From assembly GCF_013337685.1 (NCBI RefSeq), contig NZ_SUQN01000009.1, positions 62,001-126,000 of the forward strand: a stretch of 64,000 nucleotides of DNA, read 5' to 3'. Within the stretch, counting starts at the first letter, position 1, and every line of letters begins with the position of its first letter. A model generated the notes under the pieces. That model worked only from the letters and a program-made list of their open reading frames with translations. It ran no database searches and was not told the origin of the DNA. Below are positions 32,865 through 42,812 of this stretch, one piece after another. Origin of the DNA: Citrobacter gillenii. Its GTDB lineage: Bacteria; Pseudomonadota; Gammaproteobacteria; Enterobacterales; Enterobacteriaceae. The translations under genes and the position numbers were made by a program.

Positions 32865-33860
32865 CTATGCACTTTGATGGTGTCGGGTACGGTATTTGTC
32901 GATGAGCACCGCTATGATGATCACCGCCCCTTTGATCACCAGTTGCCAGAAATAAGACACGCCCATTAGCGTCATGCCGTTATTGAGCGTAGCGATAATC
33001 AACGCCCCTACCAGCGTGCCGGTGATGGTGCCGATCCCGCCGACAAAACTGGTGCCGCCGAGGATCACCGCGGCGATGGCGTCCAGCTCATAGCCCATGC
33101 CCAAGTTGCCGTTGGCGCTGTACAGTCGCGAGGCGCTCATCACCCCGCCGAGGCCGGAAAGCAGCCCGCTCATGCCGTAGACGAACAGCAGCACCAGCCA
33201 CACTTTGATACCGGTTAACCGTGCGGCCTGCATGTTGCCGCCCACCGCGTAAATATGAACGCCCAACGTGGTGCGACGCAGAATGAACCAGCACACCGCA
33301 ATGACCGCCAACGCAATCACCACCAGCCACGGGATCGGCCCGAGGTAGTTGTTACCGATCCACTCGAAGCTGATATTGGAGTTGATAACCGTGGTGCCGT
33401 CCGCCAGCAGGTAAGCCGCGCCGCGCAGCGCGGTATAGGTGCCAAGGGTGACGATAAACGGTGGCAGTCCGGCAAAGGCGACCAGTGCGCCGTTAAACAG
33501 CCCCAGTGCCAGGCCAAGCATCAATGCCGCCGGAATCGACAACAGTGCCAGCTCCGGGATCAGCGACACGACCATCGCCGCCACCGCAGTGGTGCCAAGA
33601 ATGGAACCGACGGAAAGGTCGATCCCACCGGTGAGAATGATGAAGGTCATCCCCGCTGCCAGCACGATGTTGATCGACGCCTGACGGGTGATGTTGAGCA
33701 GGTTACTTTCGGTAAAAAAGTTGGGTGCGATAAAGCCAAATACCGCCACAATCAGGATTAAAATGGGCAAGATACCGACCGTTTGCATCAGATCGCCCAT
33801 CAACATTTTTTTCGCGGAAGCGGATTTGGCCGCCGGCTGGGAAGGGGTTGGATTATTCAT
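32865..33860 (-). CDS. Sugar ABC transporter permease (RbsC family)
   Basis: A 331-residue inner-membrane permease with about eight to ten helices. The family signature is visible: [12 protein letters not shown] (about residues 81-92) and the EAA-like [19 protein letters not shown] segment (about 270-288). It overlaps the ATPase gene by eight bases. It forms the channel for the sugar brought by the adjacent binding protein. Confidence 0.93.
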   Translation of the reverse strand: MNNPTPSQPAAKSASAKKMLMGDLMQTVGILPILILIVAVFGFIAPNFFTESNLLNITRQASINIVLAAGMTFIILTGGIDLSVGSILGTTAVAAMVVSLIPELALLSIPAALMLGLALGLFNGALVAFAGLPPFIVTLGTYTALRGAAYLLADGTTVINSNISFEWIGNNYLGPIPWLVVIALAVIAVCWFILRRTTLGVHIYAVGGNMQAARLTGIKVWLVLLFVYGMSGLLSGLGGVMSASRLYSANGNLGMGYELDAIAAVILGGTSFVGGIGTITGTLVGALIIATLNNGMTLMGVSYFWQLVIKGAVIIIAVLIDKYRTRHHQSA

Positions 33861-35376
33861 GGGACACCGCCTGATGATGGGAGTCGTTCACGCCGGTTGC
33901 CAGCGTCATAATATTTTCCTGAGTAATGCTTTGTCCGTTCAGCTCACCGGCAATACTGCCTTCGCGCATCACGTACACCCGGTCACTCATGCCGACCACT
34001 TCCGGCAGTTCGCTGGAGATCATTAAGATAGCCACACCTTTGCGCGCCATTTCGTTCATGATCCGGTATATCTCGCTTTTGGCGCCGACGTCCACGCCGC
34101 GCGTGGGTTCGTCGAGGATCAAAATGCGTGGGCCAATCGCGACCCAGCGAGAGATAAGTAATTTTTGCTGATTGCCGCCGGACAGTCCGCCCGCGCGGAC
34201 CTGCGCGTGGGGTACGCGGATGTTGAGCAACTGAATGGCGTCATCGGAGATGGTCTGCGCTTTTTTGCGGTTCAGCATGCCCCAGTTGGCGTCACGCTCC
34301 AGCGTGGCCATGGTGATGTTTTCAGCCGCCGCCAGCTCTAAAAACAGCCCCTGTTCTTTGCGGTTCTCGGTCAGAAAGCCGATACCGTGATCGATGGCCT
34401 CACGCGGGGAGTGGATCACCACCGGCTCGCCGTCGACTTCAATCATGCCGCTGATGGCTTTGCGCACGCCAAAAATCAGCTGTGCCAACTCGGAGCGACC
34501 GGCGCCGACCAGCCCGGCCAGGCCGACAATCTCCCCGGAACGCACCAGTAAACTGCACGGCTGGACTTTGTTGCCATCGGTCAGGTGATGCACGTTCAGG
34601 CGCGCCTTGCCTAAAGGGATATCGCGTTCTTTGTTGAACAGATCGCTTAACGGGCGGCCGACCATCATGCGCACCAGTTCAGAGGCGTTAAGCTTGTCGC
34701 GGGTCAGGCTGCCGACGTACTGCCCGTCGCGCAACACGCTGACGCGATCCGAAAGTTCATACACTTCCGCCATGCGGTGGCTGATGTAGATAATCGCCAT
34801 CCCCTCATCACGCAGGCGCATGATCAGCTCAAACAGGCGGTGGGTTTCACGTGAAGAGAGGGCGGCGGTGGGTTCATCCATGACCAGGATGCGGCTGTTA
34901 CGGTGCAGGGCGCGGGCGATTTCGACCTGCTGCTGCTCGGCGATGGTCAGCGTCATGACCCGATCGCTGGCCTTAAATTGTGCCCCGAGCCGGTCGATGA
35001 CCTTTTGCGCCTGCATCACCATCTCTTTGCGCTGTACCAAACCACCGCACGACAGTTCGCTGCCAAGAAAGATATTTTCCGCTACCGTCAGATTTGGCGC
35101 GAGCTGCATCTCCTGATAAATCAGCGTGATGCCAGCGCTCAGCGCATCCTTGGGTCCGCGAATATGAAAGGGCTGACCGTCAATTAAGATCTCACCGCTG
35201 GTGGCGGTATAGGCCCCGGCGAGGATCTTCATCAGGGTGCTTTTCCCGGCGCCGTTTTCACCCATCAGGGCGTGGATTTCGCCGGACCACACCGTTAAAT
35301 CGACCCCTTTCAGCGCGTAAAATTTGCCGAATGCTTTGGCAATGTTGCGCATCTCCAGAACCGGTGTCTTGCTCAT
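33853..35376 (-). CDS. Sugar ABC transporter ATP-binding protein (RbsA/XylG family)
   Basis: A 507-residue double ATPase typical of ribose/xylose-type importers. The first cassette has Walker [13 protein letters not shown] (about residue 39) and Walker [13 protein letters not shown] (about 162); the second has the degenerate Walker [13 protein letters not shown] and Walker [13 protein letters not shown]. First gene of the leftward six-gene operon and divergent from the sensor kinase gene. Confidence 0.93.
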   Translation of the reverse strand: MSKTPVLEMRNIAKAFGKFYALKGVDLTVWSGEIHALMGENGAGKSTLMKILAGAYTATSGEILIDGQPFHIRGPKDALSAGITLIYQEMQLAPNLTVAENIFLGSELSCGGLVQRKEMVMQAQKVIDRLGAQFKASDRVMTLTIAEQQQVEIARALHRNSRILVMDEPTAALSSRETHRLFELIMRLRDEGMAIIYISHRMAEVYELSDRVSVLRDGQYVGSLTRDKLNASELVRMMVGRPLSDLFNKERDIPLGKARLNVHHLTDGNKVQPCSLLVRSGEIVGLAGLVGAGRSELAQLIFGVRKAISGMIEVDGEPVVIHSPREAIDHGIGFLTENRKEQGLFLELAAAENITMATLERDANWGMLNRKKAQTISDDAIQLLNIRVPHAQVRAGGLSGGNQQKLLISRWVAIGPRILILDEPTRGVDVGAKSEIYRIMNEMARKGVAILMISSELPEVVGMSDRVYVMREGSIAGELNGQSITQENIMTLATGVNDSHHQAVSHE

Positions 35377-35436
35377 AACGGATCTCCTGCGGGGTGGCCG
35401 ATATCAGCAGTCCATCACAGGAATGTAAATGCAAAA

Positions 35437-35461
35437 TGTCAGAAGCCGTTCATATTTGTCA
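35437..35461 (+). promoter_or_regulatory. Direct repeats in the operon/kinase divergent promoter
   Basis: TGTCA occurs twice, at 35437-35441 and 35457-35461, with exactly 20 bases from start to start, i.e. two helical turns, in the 87-base spacer between the divergent genes. The arrangement is typical for a tandem OmpR-family binding site; assignment to the island's regulator is a guess. Confidence 0.3.
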
Positions 35462-35490
35462 TATTGCGATTTTTCTTCATGGAGCGTGAT

Positions 35491-37755
35491 ATGCCGCAAC
35501 CCGGACGTCACTTTTTCGCCAGTGCGCGCGGGCGATTGCTGTTCTTCAATCTGCTGGTGGTGGCGGTCACGCTGATGGTCAGCGGGGTGGCGGTGCTGGG
35601 CTTTCAGCATGCCAGCCAGATCCAGGAACAGGTGCAACAGCAAACCGTTGATGACATGACCGGCAGCATGAATCTGGCGCGCGACACGGCGAACGTCGCG
35701 ACGGCGGCGGTGCGGCTCTCACAGGTCGTGGGGGCGCTGGAATACAAAGGTGAAGCGGAACGGCTACAGGAGACCCAGCGCGCGCTCAAGCATTCGCTGG
35801 AACAGCTGGCCAGCGCCCCGCTGGCGCAGCAGGAACCGGGGCTGGTCGAGCGCATTATCCAGCGCAGTAACGAACTGCAAAGCAGTGTGGAAGGCATGCT
35901 GCAGCGCGGGCAGTTGCGGCATCTGGAACGGAATGCTTTGCTCAGTTCGTTGTACCAGAATCAAAGTTATTTACGCCATCTGCAAAAACTCACCGGCGCG
36001 CAGGATGACGCGCTGCTGAGGCAGATGGACCGCCTGATCGTTGCCGCCATTGAAACGCCGACGCCGCGTTCGGTAATTAAACAGTTGGGCGGCGTGATGC
36101 CCGCGCTTGTTCTGCAAAACCCCAGCCAGTTGGTGAGTCGTATTCTTAGCGACTTCAACCTCGAACTGCATAAGCTGGAGCCGCTTTCGTCCGCGCTGGA
36201 GCAGAGTGACCTGGCGATCAGCTGGTATATGTTCCATATCAAAGCGCTGGTGGCGATCCTCAACAGCGATATCAACCAGTATGTCTCGCAGGTGGCGAGT
36301 ATCTCCGAGCAGCGGGTGGCGCAAAGCCATCAGGAACTGCAGTCCGGCGTGCTGTTTATCATGATTTTTGCGCTGTTGGCGGTGGTGATCACCGGCTTTG
36401 CCGGCTGGTATATCTACCGCAACTTAGGCTCGAACCTGACGGCTATCTCGCGGGCGATGACCCGGCTGGCGCATGGCGAATCGGACGTCAGCGTGCCGGC
36501 CCTGCAGCGGCGCGATGAGCTGGGAGAGCTGGCGCGCGCCTTTAGCGTGTTTGCCCGCAATACGGCGTCGCTTGAACACACCACTCGGCTGCTGAAAGAA
36601 AAAACAACGCAGATGGAAATCGACCGCACCGAGCGTCAGGGGCTGGAAGAAGCGTTACTGCACAGCCAAAAGCTGAAGGCGGTGGGGCAGTTAACGGGTG
36701 GATTAGCGCATGATTTCAATAACCTGCTGGCAGTGATTATTGGCAGTCTGGATTTGGTCAGTCCGGACTCGCCCGATGCGCCGCGCATCAACCGGGCGCT
36801 AAAAGCCGCCGAGCGCGGGGCGCTGCTGACCCAGCGACTGCTGGCTTTTTCGCGCAAGCAATCGCTGCACCCACATGCGGTGGAGCTGAAAACGTTGCTG
36901 GAGAACCTGGGGGAGCTGATGCGCCATTCGCTACCGGCGACGCTGACGCTGGAGATTGAAGCGCAGTCACCCGCCTGGCCGGCGTGGATCGACGTCAGCC
37001 AGCTGGAAAACGCCATTATTAATCTGGTGATGAACGCCCGTGATGCGATGGACGGGCAGGCGGGTACGATTAAAATTCGCAGCTGGAATCAGCGGGTCAC
37101 GCGCAGCGACGGACGCAAGCAGGACATGGTGATGCTGGAGGTGGCCGATCAGGGCTGTGGGATGTCGCAGGAGATCAAAGCGCAGGTCTTCGAACCGTTC
37201 TTCACCACCAAACAGACCGGCAGCGGCAGCGGGCTGGGCCTGTCGATGGTGTACGGTTTTGTGCGTCAGTCCGGTGGTCGGGTGGAAATTGAGAGCGCGC
37301 CGGGGCAAGGGACCACGGTCCGGTTACAGCTTCCGCGCGCCATTGTGCCGGTGCAGCCTCAGGACATCCCTGTGGTGGAACATGCGGCGAACAGCGGTGA
37401 GAAACTGGTGTTGGTGCTCGAAGATGAGGCCGATGTGCGCCAGACGTTGTGTGAGCAGCTCCACCTGCTGGGTTATCTGACGCTGGAGGCCGCCAACGGC
37501 GAGCAGGCGATGCACTTGCTTGCCGCATCTTCAGAGATCGACATTCTGATCAGCGACCTCATGCTGCCCGGTGGATTAAGCGGCGTGGATGTGGTTAACC
37601 ATGCGCTAAAGCATTACCCGCAGTTGAGTATCCTTCTGATCAGCGGTCAGGATTTGCGTCCGGCACACAACCCGGCCCTGCCGGAGGTGGCGCTACTGCG
37701 AAAACCGTTTACCCGCGGGGAGCTGGCGCAGGCGCTGCGTCATCCGCGCAATTGA
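35491..37755 (+). CDS. Hybrid sensor histidine kinase of the sugar island
   Basis: A 754-residue membrane kinase. Layout: helix about 16-38, a helical periplasmic region, second helix about 286-308, HAMP, HisKA with the phospho-acceptor His near 407 in [11 protein letters not shown], HATPase domain with N, G1 (VADQGCGM) and G2 ([11 protein letters not shown]) boxes, and a C-terminal receiver domain with Asp near 689 in [10 protein letters not shown]. The ATG at 35491 follows GGAG by 6 bases; upstream in-frame starts at 35464 (TTG) and 35479 overlap that site. The periplasmic domain has the all-helical look of TorS-type sensors, which often read a periplasmic binding protein. That would suit control by the sugar-loaded binding protein. 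Confidence 0.88.
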   Translation: MPQPGRHFFASARGRLLFFNLLVVAVTLMVSGVAVLGFQHASQIQEQVQQQTVDDMTGSMNLARDTANVATAAVRLSQVVGALEYKGEAERLQETQRALKHSLEQLASAPLAQQEPGLVERIIQRSNELQSSVEGMLQRGQLRHLERNALLSSLYQNQSYLRHLQKLTGAQDDALLRQMDRLIVAAIETPTPRSVIKQLGGVMPALVLQNPSQLVSRILSDFNLELHKLEPLSSALEQSDLAISWYMFHIKALVAILNSDINQYVSQVASISEQRVAQSHQELQSGVLFIMIFALLAVVITGFAGWYIYRNLGSNLTAISRAMTRLAHGESDVSVPALQRRDELGELARAFSVFARNTASLEHTTRLLKEKTTQMEIDRTERQGLEEALLHSQKLKAVGQLTGGLAHDFNNLLAVIIGSLDLVSPDSPDAPRINRALKAAERGALLTQRLLAFSRKQSLHPHAVELKTLLENLGELMRHSLPATLTLEIEAQSPAWPAWIDVSQLENAIINLVMNARDAMDGQAGTIKIRSWNQRVTRSDGRKQDMVMLEVADQGCGMSQEIKAQVFEPFFTTKQTGSGSGLGLSMVYGFVRQSGGRVEIESAPGQGTTVRLQLPRAIVPVQPQDIPVVEHAANSGEKLVLVLEDEADVRQTLCEQLHLLGYLTLEAANGEQAMHLLAASSEIDILISDLMLPGGLSGVDVVNHALKHYPQLSILLISGQDLRPAHNPALPEVALLRKPFTRGELAQALRHPRN

Positions 37756-37823
37756 GATTCCTCCGCTACTCGTGAGCAAGCGCTTTGATTACCGTGGGGC
37801 GAGTTTCTTTTTGAGGCTGGTTT

Positions 37824-38153
37824 ATGACACGCTCCCCGACGATCTTTTTTTTCAGTTTGCTGATGCTGACCACCGTGTCGGCGCAGGCGGATATTATTGA
37901 TGACGCCATCGGCAATATTCAACGCGCCGTCAGCGACGCCTATAAGCCTGATAATAATCGGGATTACGATGACTCGCGCGACGAAAGCTGGCAACGCCAG
38001 GTAAGCGACGATCGCCGCAGGCAATATGACGATCGTCGCCGCCAGTTTGAAGACCGCCGTCGGCAGCTGGATGACCGCCAGCGTCGGCTCGATCAGGAAC
38101 GGCGTCAGCTGGAAGATGAAGAACGTAGAATGGAAGACGATTACGATCGTTAA
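37824..38153 (+). CDS. yjdP: Periplasmic protein YjdP, charged repeat
   Basis: A 109-residue protein with a signal peptide ending at AQA and a mature part that is almost entirely charged, made of repeated D-D-R-R-R-Q and L-D-D-R-Q units that should form a long helix or coiled coil. The gene is the E. coli yjdP homologue and sits next to the phn cluster as there. Function unknown. SD TTGAGG. Its stop codon shares bases with that of the toxin gene on the other strand. Confidence 0.92.
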   Translation: MTRSPTIFFFSLLMLTTVSAQADIIDDAIGNIQRAVSDAYKPDNNRDYDDSRDESWQRQVSDDRRRQYDDRRRQFEDRRRQLDDRQRRLDQERRQLEDEERRMEDDYDR

Positions 38154-38437
38154 CGTAGTCTTTCGCTGGCAAGATTATAAACTTCACTACGCTCGCGTTT
38201 ACCGACAGCAACGACAGCGATGACCAGGGTGTCGTCAATAACTTGATAAACAAGACGGAACCTTGAAGTGCGTAGTTGGATTTTATAGCAATCTTTTATT
38301 CCCCTGAGCTTCGCGGAGGGGACATGCGGATTTTCACCGCATTTCTTGAGTTCTCTGGCAAACTGCTGCTGAATGGTTTTATCCAATTTTTGCCATTCTT
38401 TCAGCGCATCTTCCCTGAATTTTACCGTATAACTCAT
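38150..38437 (-). CDS. RelE-family toxin
   Basis: A 95-residue RelE/ParE-superfamily toxin, expected to be a ribosome-dependent mRNA endonuclease. Its C-terminal half is close to E. coli RelE: the segments LRGIKDCYKIQLR, SRFRLVYQVIDD and VGKRERSEVY are present, including arginines and the terminal tyrosine of the active site. The second lysine of the RelE motif YKIKLR is replaced by glutamine. It follows the antitoxin gene with a four-base overlap (ATGA). The pair has been inserted between yjdP and phnP compared with E. coli K-12. Confidence 0.88.
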   Translation of the reverse strand: MSYTVKFREDALKEWQKLDKTIQQQFARELKKCGENPHVPSAKLRGIKDCYKIQLRTSRFRLVYQVIDDTLVIAVVAVGKRERSEVYNLASERLR

Positions 38438-38685
38438 AAATAGCTGTCCAGACCAACATCCACCAGTGGCTGTTGGCTCCGTTCATGGACTAATTTAACC
38501 AGTTGCTGATCGTCCAGCGCATCAAGCATTTTTTCGTAAAGCTCAGCGGGAACACAATAAAAGGCAGGCTGGTTACGGTTCAGGATTGCGACCGGAAACC
38601 CATCCCCTGCGCTAACAGTCGCCATCGGGTTCTTTTTTAGCTCACTCACGCTCGCGGTGGTGTCGCTTAAAATGATATGTGGCAT
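38434..38685 (-). CDS. Phd/YefM (StbD)-type antitoxin
   Basis: An 83-residue antitoxin. The N-terminal part (SVSELKKNPMATVSAGDGFPVAILNR) has the Phd/YefM fold signature rather than that of RelB, so the module is the mixed StbD/StbE type. The C-terminus should neutralise the RelE-like toxin. It is the first gene of the pair and should autorepress through the palindromes at 38695-38750. Confidence 0.87.
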   Translation of the reverse strand: MPHIILSDTTASVSELKKNPMATVSAGDGFPVAILNRNQPAFYCVPAELYEKMLDALDDQQLVKLVHERSQQPLVDVGLDSYL

Positions 38686-38694
38686 TATCGCTCC

Positions 38695-38750
38695 TTAAGA
38701 CCATTTAACTGGTCTTAATATAGGATGGGAAAGACCTGTTAACAAGTCTT
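38695..38750 (-). promoter_or_regulatory. Toxin-antitoxin promoter with twin operator palindromes
   Basis: Two inverted repeats, AAGACC...GGTCTT at 38697-38716 (arms extend by TTA/TAA outside) and AAGAC...GTCTT around GTTAAC at 38731-38750, lie 34 bases centre to centre. On the minus strand a good promoter, TTGTTA (38740-38745), 17 bases, TATATT (38717-38722), overlaps both, so binding of the antitoxin would block it. Confidence 0.75.
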
Positions 38751-38768
38751 ATTATGAAGTGTCTCCGC

Positions 38769-39527
38769 TTAATCCAGCACAATCTCCATGCCGTCATACC
38801 CGGCTTCGATGCCTGTCGGTAGCGGATTATGCATTAGCCACTCGTCGAACTGATGGCTGATGTGGGTCAGAATCACCCGTGGGCAGCGGATAACGTCATT
38901 GAGCGCAATCACGGTATTTACATCGCAGTGGTTGCGCGGCGGTTGCGTGCGCGGGGCATGGCTACAGTCGATGATCATCGCCTGCGGCTGATTGTTGCCC
39001 AGAAACGTCAGCGTTTTGTCGGGCAGCCCGGCGGTATCAGAAAGCCACGCCACGCGGCTGTACGCGGTTTCCAGCAGATAGCCAAACGTCAGCTTTGAGT
39101 GGTTGAGCGGCAGCGGTGTCACCTGCAACCCCTGCAAATTAAACACCACAAACGGTTCGACGGTGTGGTTAAAGTCGAGAATGCCGGGATGCTTAAACAG
39201 ATCGTCGCAGCCCTGTTCATCCGGCGGCCCATATACCGGGATCGTTTTCCCCACGCCCCAGCGCAGCGGAAACAGTCCCTGCACATGATCCATATGGTAG
39301 TGGGTGAGCAGAAACTGGCGGAAGCTGCCGGCGGGCCAGTCGTCCATCAGATGCGGGATCCCCGCGTCGAGCAGCGTCACGGCATGGTTGAATTTGACCA
39401 CGCCGCTGCAGGGGCGGCGGCGATATTGCGACTGTAAACGCGCCCGCTGGCAGGCGCGGCAGTCGCAGCCAAAAACCGGCACCAGCTGCGCGCCGCCAGT
39501 GCCGCTTAAAGTGATCGTTAAGCTCAT
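38769..39527 (-). CDS. phnP: Phosphoribosyl 1,2-cyclic phosphate phosphodiesterase PhnP
   Basis: Metallo-beta-lactamase-fold enzyme of 252 residues that opens the cyclic ribosyl phosphate made by the C-P lyase. The metal motif is seen as THYHMDH (about residues 75-81). Cysteines near 21-27 probably hold the structural zinc known in this protein. The start at 39527 has AGGGGAG five bases upstream; the longer frame overlaps this site. Last gene of the phn operon; it follows phnN directly across a REP because phnO is missing. Confidence 0.95.
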   Translation of the reverse strand: MSLTITLSGTGGAQLVPVFGCDCRACQRARLQSQYRRRPCSGVVKFNHAVTLLDAGIPHLMDDWPAGSFRQFLLTHYHMDHVQGLFPLRWGVGKTIPVYGPPDEQGCDDLFKHPGILDFNHTVEPFVVFNLQGLQVTPLPLNHSKLTFGYLLETAYSRVAWLSDTAGLPDKTLTFLGNNQPQAMIIDCSHAPRTQPPRNHCDVNTVIALNDVIRCPRVILTHISHQFDEWLMHNPLPTGIEAGYDGMEIVLD

Positions 39528-39550
39528 TGTTGCTCCCCTGGTCATGTATA

Positions 39551-39587
39551 GCCGGATGGCGACGCAGGCGTCTTATCCGGCCTACGG
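39551..39587. repeat. Single REP between phnN and phnP
   Basis: One unit gccggatggcg...cttatccggcctac at the place where E. coli has phnO. Confidence 0.88.
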
Positions 39588-39599
39588 GTCCGTGCGCTC

Positions 39600-40145
39600 T
39601 CAGGCATAAGAATGCTTACGTCCCATCAGTGTGAGCAATGTATTCACTGACTGTAGCAGACTACCGTCATTGTTTAGCGTATGGCAGTCCTCTGGCGCAT
39701 AGCGGGCCGCACGTTCAAGACGGGCGACAATCTCCGTTTCATTTTCTCGCCCGCGCGCCAGTAAGCGCTGGCGCAACACGTCTTGTGATACCTGCAAACA
39801 GACCGGCAGCAGCGCCGCGCCGTAGCGTGATTTTGCCTGTGGCAGATGGGCGCGGGAGCCGTTTACCACCACATCAAACCCGGCGTGTAGCCAGAGGTCA
39901 ATCTCCACGCCGACGCCGTAGTACAAGCCGTTGGCATGCCAGCTCAGCGCCAGCAGGTTCTGTCCGGCGCGGGTAAAAAACTCCTGTTCGCTCAGCGCAA
40001 TATGGTTTTCATTCCCGGCGTTGGCGGCCCGGGTAATGTAACGATGCGCCACCAGCAGTTGCGCCTGTTCCTGCTGGCGGAGTTCGGCCAGCAGGCTGTC
40101 CTTACCGGAGCCGGACGGCCCCATCAGCCAGATCAGTTTTCCCAT
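39600..40145 (-). CDS. phnN: Ribose 1,5-bisphosphate phosphokinase PhnN
   Basis: A 181-residue guanylate-kinase-like enzyme that phosphorylates ribose 1,5-bisphosphate to PRPP, the last step of C-P lyase product recovery. The P-loop GPSGSGKDS is at residues 9-17. It lies 2 bases after phnM. Confidence 0.94.
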   Translation of the reverse strand: MGKLIWLMGPSGSGKDSLLAELRQQEQAQLLVAHRYITRAANAGNENHIALSEQEFFTRAGQNLLALSWHANGLYYGVGVEIDLWLHAGFDVVVNGSRAHLPQAKSRYGAALLPVCLQVSQDVLRQRLLARGRENETEIVARLERAARYAPEDCHTLNNDGSLLQSVNTLLTLMGRKHSYA

Positions 40146-40147
40146 AG

Positions 40148-41284
40148 TCAGAATACCCTTTTTCCCTGCCGCCAGACGTGGTCGATATGCACGTGATCGC
40201 CTTTGCGGTGCGCCAGCACCAGATCCGCGCGTTTACCTTCGGCGATAACACCGCGATCGTCGAGATTCAGCGCCCGCGCCGGATTACGGGTCACCAGATG
40301 AATCGCCTGCGCCAGCGTGAAGCGGTTGGCATCGTCGTCCGCTACACGAAACGCTGCGTCGAGCAGGCTGGCGGGGTAGTAATCAGAGGAGAGAATATCC
40401 AACAGCCCCAGTTCAGCCAGCTTATGCGCCGCGACGTTGCCGGAGTGCGAGCCGCCGCGCACGATATTGGGTGCGCCCATCAGCACATTCATGCCGTGCT
40501 GGCGTGAAGCCTCTGCGGCTGCAAAGGTGGTGGGAAACTCGGCGATCACGCTGCCAAGTTGATGTGATTCGAGAACATGGCCATGGGTAGCGTCGTCGTG
40601 GCTTGCCAGCGCAATATGGCGTTCGCGACAAATCTGCGCGATGGTGGTCCGGTTGGGCTGCGACCAGCGCGCCGCGAGGGCTAACTGCTCCTCTTCATAG
40701 CGGGCCATCTGCTCATCGGTAAGTGAATACTTGCCCTGATAATATTCCCGGTATTTTTCGCGGTTGGCGAACTGGCGCTGGCCCGGCGAGTGATCCATCA
40801 GTGAAACCAGCGTCACCGGTTCGCGCCCGACCAGTTTTTCAAACAGCGGTAGGGTGGTGTGGTGCGGCAGTTCGCAACGCAGATGCAGACGATGCTCGGC
40901 GCGGTTGACCCCGCGCTTCTGCGTTTCTTCCACCGCATTGATCATCTTTTCCAGATTTTCCAGGCGATCGCCGCCGTCGCGAACATCGCCAATCGCCACT
41001 GCATCCAGCACGGTGGTGATGCCGCTGGCGACCATCAGCGCGTCATGGCTGCTCATCGCCGAATGCGCGGGCCAATCCACCTTCGGGCGCGGGGTGAAGA
41101 ATTTGTCGAGATTATCGGTGTGCAGTTCGATAAGCCCCGGCAGCAGCCAGCCACCTTCACCGTCCAGCGCCTCGGGTAGACGGCTCTGGCTTTCGGTAAA
41201 GGCGCGAATCACGCCGCCCTCCATTTCCAGCGATCCCTGTACCACTTCGTCTTCCAGCACCAGCTTTACGTTATTGATAATCAT
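40148..41284 (-). CDS. phnM: Triphosphate pyrophosphohydrolase PhnM
   Basis: Amidohydrolase-family enzyme (378 residues) that removes pyrophosphate from alkylphosphonate ribose 5-triphosphate to give the substrate of PhnJ. Metal ligands are in the ELHTDNLDK segment near residue 54 and in later histidines ([10 protein letters not shown]). It overlaps phnL by four bases. Confidence 0.95.
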   Translation of the reverse strand: MIINNVKLVLEDEVVQGSLEMEGGVIRAFTESQSRLPEALDGEGGWLLPGLIELHTDNLDKFFTPRPKVDWPAHSAMSSHDALMVASGITTVLDAVAIGDVRDGGDRLENLEKMINAVEETQKRGVNRAEHRLHLRCELPHHTTLPLFEKLVGREPVTLVSLMDHSPGQRQFANREKYREYYQGKYSLTDEQMARYEEEQLALAARWSQPNRTTIAQICRERHIALASHDDATHGHVLESHQLGSVIAEFPTTFAAAEASRQHGMNVLMGAPNIVRGGSHSGNVAAHKLAELGLLDILSSDYYPASLLDAAFRVADDDANRFTLAQAIHLVTRNPARALNLDDRGVIAEGKRADLVLAHRKGDHVHIDHVWRQGKRVF

Positions 41285-41961
41285 GCTGTGGTTCCCATCA
41301 GGTGCAAACGGTCCGCTACGTGGTCGCGAACGGTTTGATCGTGAAAAATACCGACAATTGCCGCGCCGCGCGCTTTGGTTTCTTCTATCAGTGCCACTAC
41401 GGCGGCGCTGTTTTTGGCATCCAGCGACGCGGTGGGCTCATCGAGCAGTAAAATTGGGTAATCGACGATAAACCCGCGCGCAATGTTGACGCGCTGCTGC
41501 TCACCGCCGGAAAAGGTCGATGGGGCGAGATGCCACAGCGTTTCCGGGACGTTCAGACGTTCCAGCAGGCGCGCCGCTTTGGCCGCACACACGTCGCGGG
41601 AGACGCCCAGATCCAGCAGCGGTTGCATCACCACGTCCAGCGCCGAGACCCTGGGGATCACGCGCAGGAACTGGCTGACCCAGCCGATGGTGGAACGGCG
41701 CACTTCCAGCACTTTCCGCGCCGGAGCCTGCACCAGATCCACCCACTCGTCGCCGTGCTGAATATGAATATGGCCGGTGTCCGGCAGATAGTTGGCGTAC
41801 AGCGAACGCAGCAGCGTTGATTTCCCACTGCCCGAGTGACCGTGCAGCACCACGCACTCACCGCTTTTTACGTCCAGAGTGGCGTTGTGCAACACCGGCA
41901 GGCGTACGCCGTTTTGCTGGTGCAGTACAAAGGTTTTACTGACATTTTCTACGCGGATCAT
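41281..41961 (-). CDS. phnL: C-P lyase-associated ATPase PhnL
   Basis: ABC-type ATPase of 226 residues: Walker [10 protein letters not shown] near residue 40, ABC signature FSGGEQQR and Walker B LLLDEPTA. Together with PhnK it binds the C-P lyase core and is needed in making the ribose triphosphonate, not in transport. A REP pair separates it from phnK. SD GAGG upstream of the ATG. Confidence 0.94.
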   Translation of the reverse strand: MIRVENVSKTFVLHQQNGVRLPVLHNATLDVKSGECVVLHGHSGSGKSTLLRSLYANYLPDTGHIHIQHGDEWVDLVQAPARKVLEVRRSTIGWVSQFLRVIPRVSALDVVMQPLLDLGVSRDVCAAKAARLLERLNVPETLWHLAPSTFSGGEQQRVNIARGFIVDYPILLLDEPTASLDAKNSAAVVALIEETKARGAAIVGIFHDQTVRDHVADRLHLMGTTA

Positions 41962-41980
41962 TTGAGCCTCATGGTTCTTA

Positions 41981-42042
41981 TTGCCGGATGGCGCTGCGCT
42001 TATCCGGCCTACAAAAAACGCACCTGTAAGCCGCCATCCGGC
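41981..42042. repeat. REP pair between phnK and phnL
   Basis: Units ttgccggatggcgctgcgct...ccggcctac and a shortened partner gtaagccgccatccggca, within an operon whose other genes mostly overlap. Confidence 0.9.
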
Positions 42043-42053
42043 ACAACAAAAAA

Positions 42054-42812
42054 TCAGTTCTGCAACACCGACGACACCAGCAGTTGGGTGTACGGATGAT
42101 GCGGATCGTCGAGCACGCGGTCGGTTAATCCACTTTCCACTACCTGACCCTGTTTCATCACCAGTAAACGGTCTGCCAGCAGGCGCGCCACGCCCAAATC
42201 ATGGGTGACAATCACCACGGCCAGATCCAGTTCCACCACCAGGCCGCGCAGCAGGTCCAGCAGTTTGGCCTGTACCGAGACGTCCAGCCCACCGGTGGGT
42301 TCATCCATAAATACCAGCCTGGGATGGGTGACGAGGTTGCGGGCAATCTGTAAACGTTGCTGCATGCCGCCGGAGAAGGTGGTGGGCAGATCGTCGATGC
42401 GCGAGGCGGGAATTTCGACGTCGGTCAGCCAGCGCTGCGCGGTAGCGCGGATGTCGCCATAGTGGCGTGCGCCGGTGGCCATCAGGCGTTCGCCGATATT
42501 ACCGCCCGCCGAAACCTGACGGCGCAGGCCGTCCATCGGGTGCTGATGTACCACGCCCCATTCGGTGCGCAGCAGGCGGCGACGGTCGGCTTCGCTCATG
42601 GCGTACAGCGAACGGTTCTGATACACAATTTCGCCAGACTGCGGCGTCAGGCGCGAGGAAATCGACTTCAGCAGGGTTGTTTTGCCGGAACCGGACTCGC
42701 CCACAATGCCCAGCACTTCGCCAGGCCACAGGTCAAAAGAGACATCGCTGAAGCCTTTGCCCGGCGCGTAGAGATGGGTCAGGTTATTGACGGAAAGCAG
42801 CGGTTGCGTCAT
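42054..42812 (-). CDS. phnK: C-P lyase-associated ATPase PhnK
   Basis: ABC-type ATPase of 252 residues that docks on the PhnGHIJ core. Walker [12 protein letters not shown] (about residue 36), signature FSGGMQQR and Walker [12 protein letters not shown] are intact. It overlaps phnJ by four bases (ATGA). Confidence 0.95.
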   Translation of the reverse strand: MTQPLLSVNNLTHLYAPGKGFSDVSFDLWPGEVLGIVGESGSGKTTLLKSISSRLTPQSGEIVYQNRSLYAMSEADRRRLLRTEWGVVHQHPMDGLRRQVSAGGNIGERLMATGARHYGDIRATAQRWLTDVEIPASRIDDLPTTFSGGMQQRLQIARNLVTHPRLVFMDEPTGGLDVSVQAKLLDLLRGLVVELDLAVVIVTHDLGVARLLADRLLVMKQGQVVESGLTDRVLDDPHHPYTQLLVSSVLQN

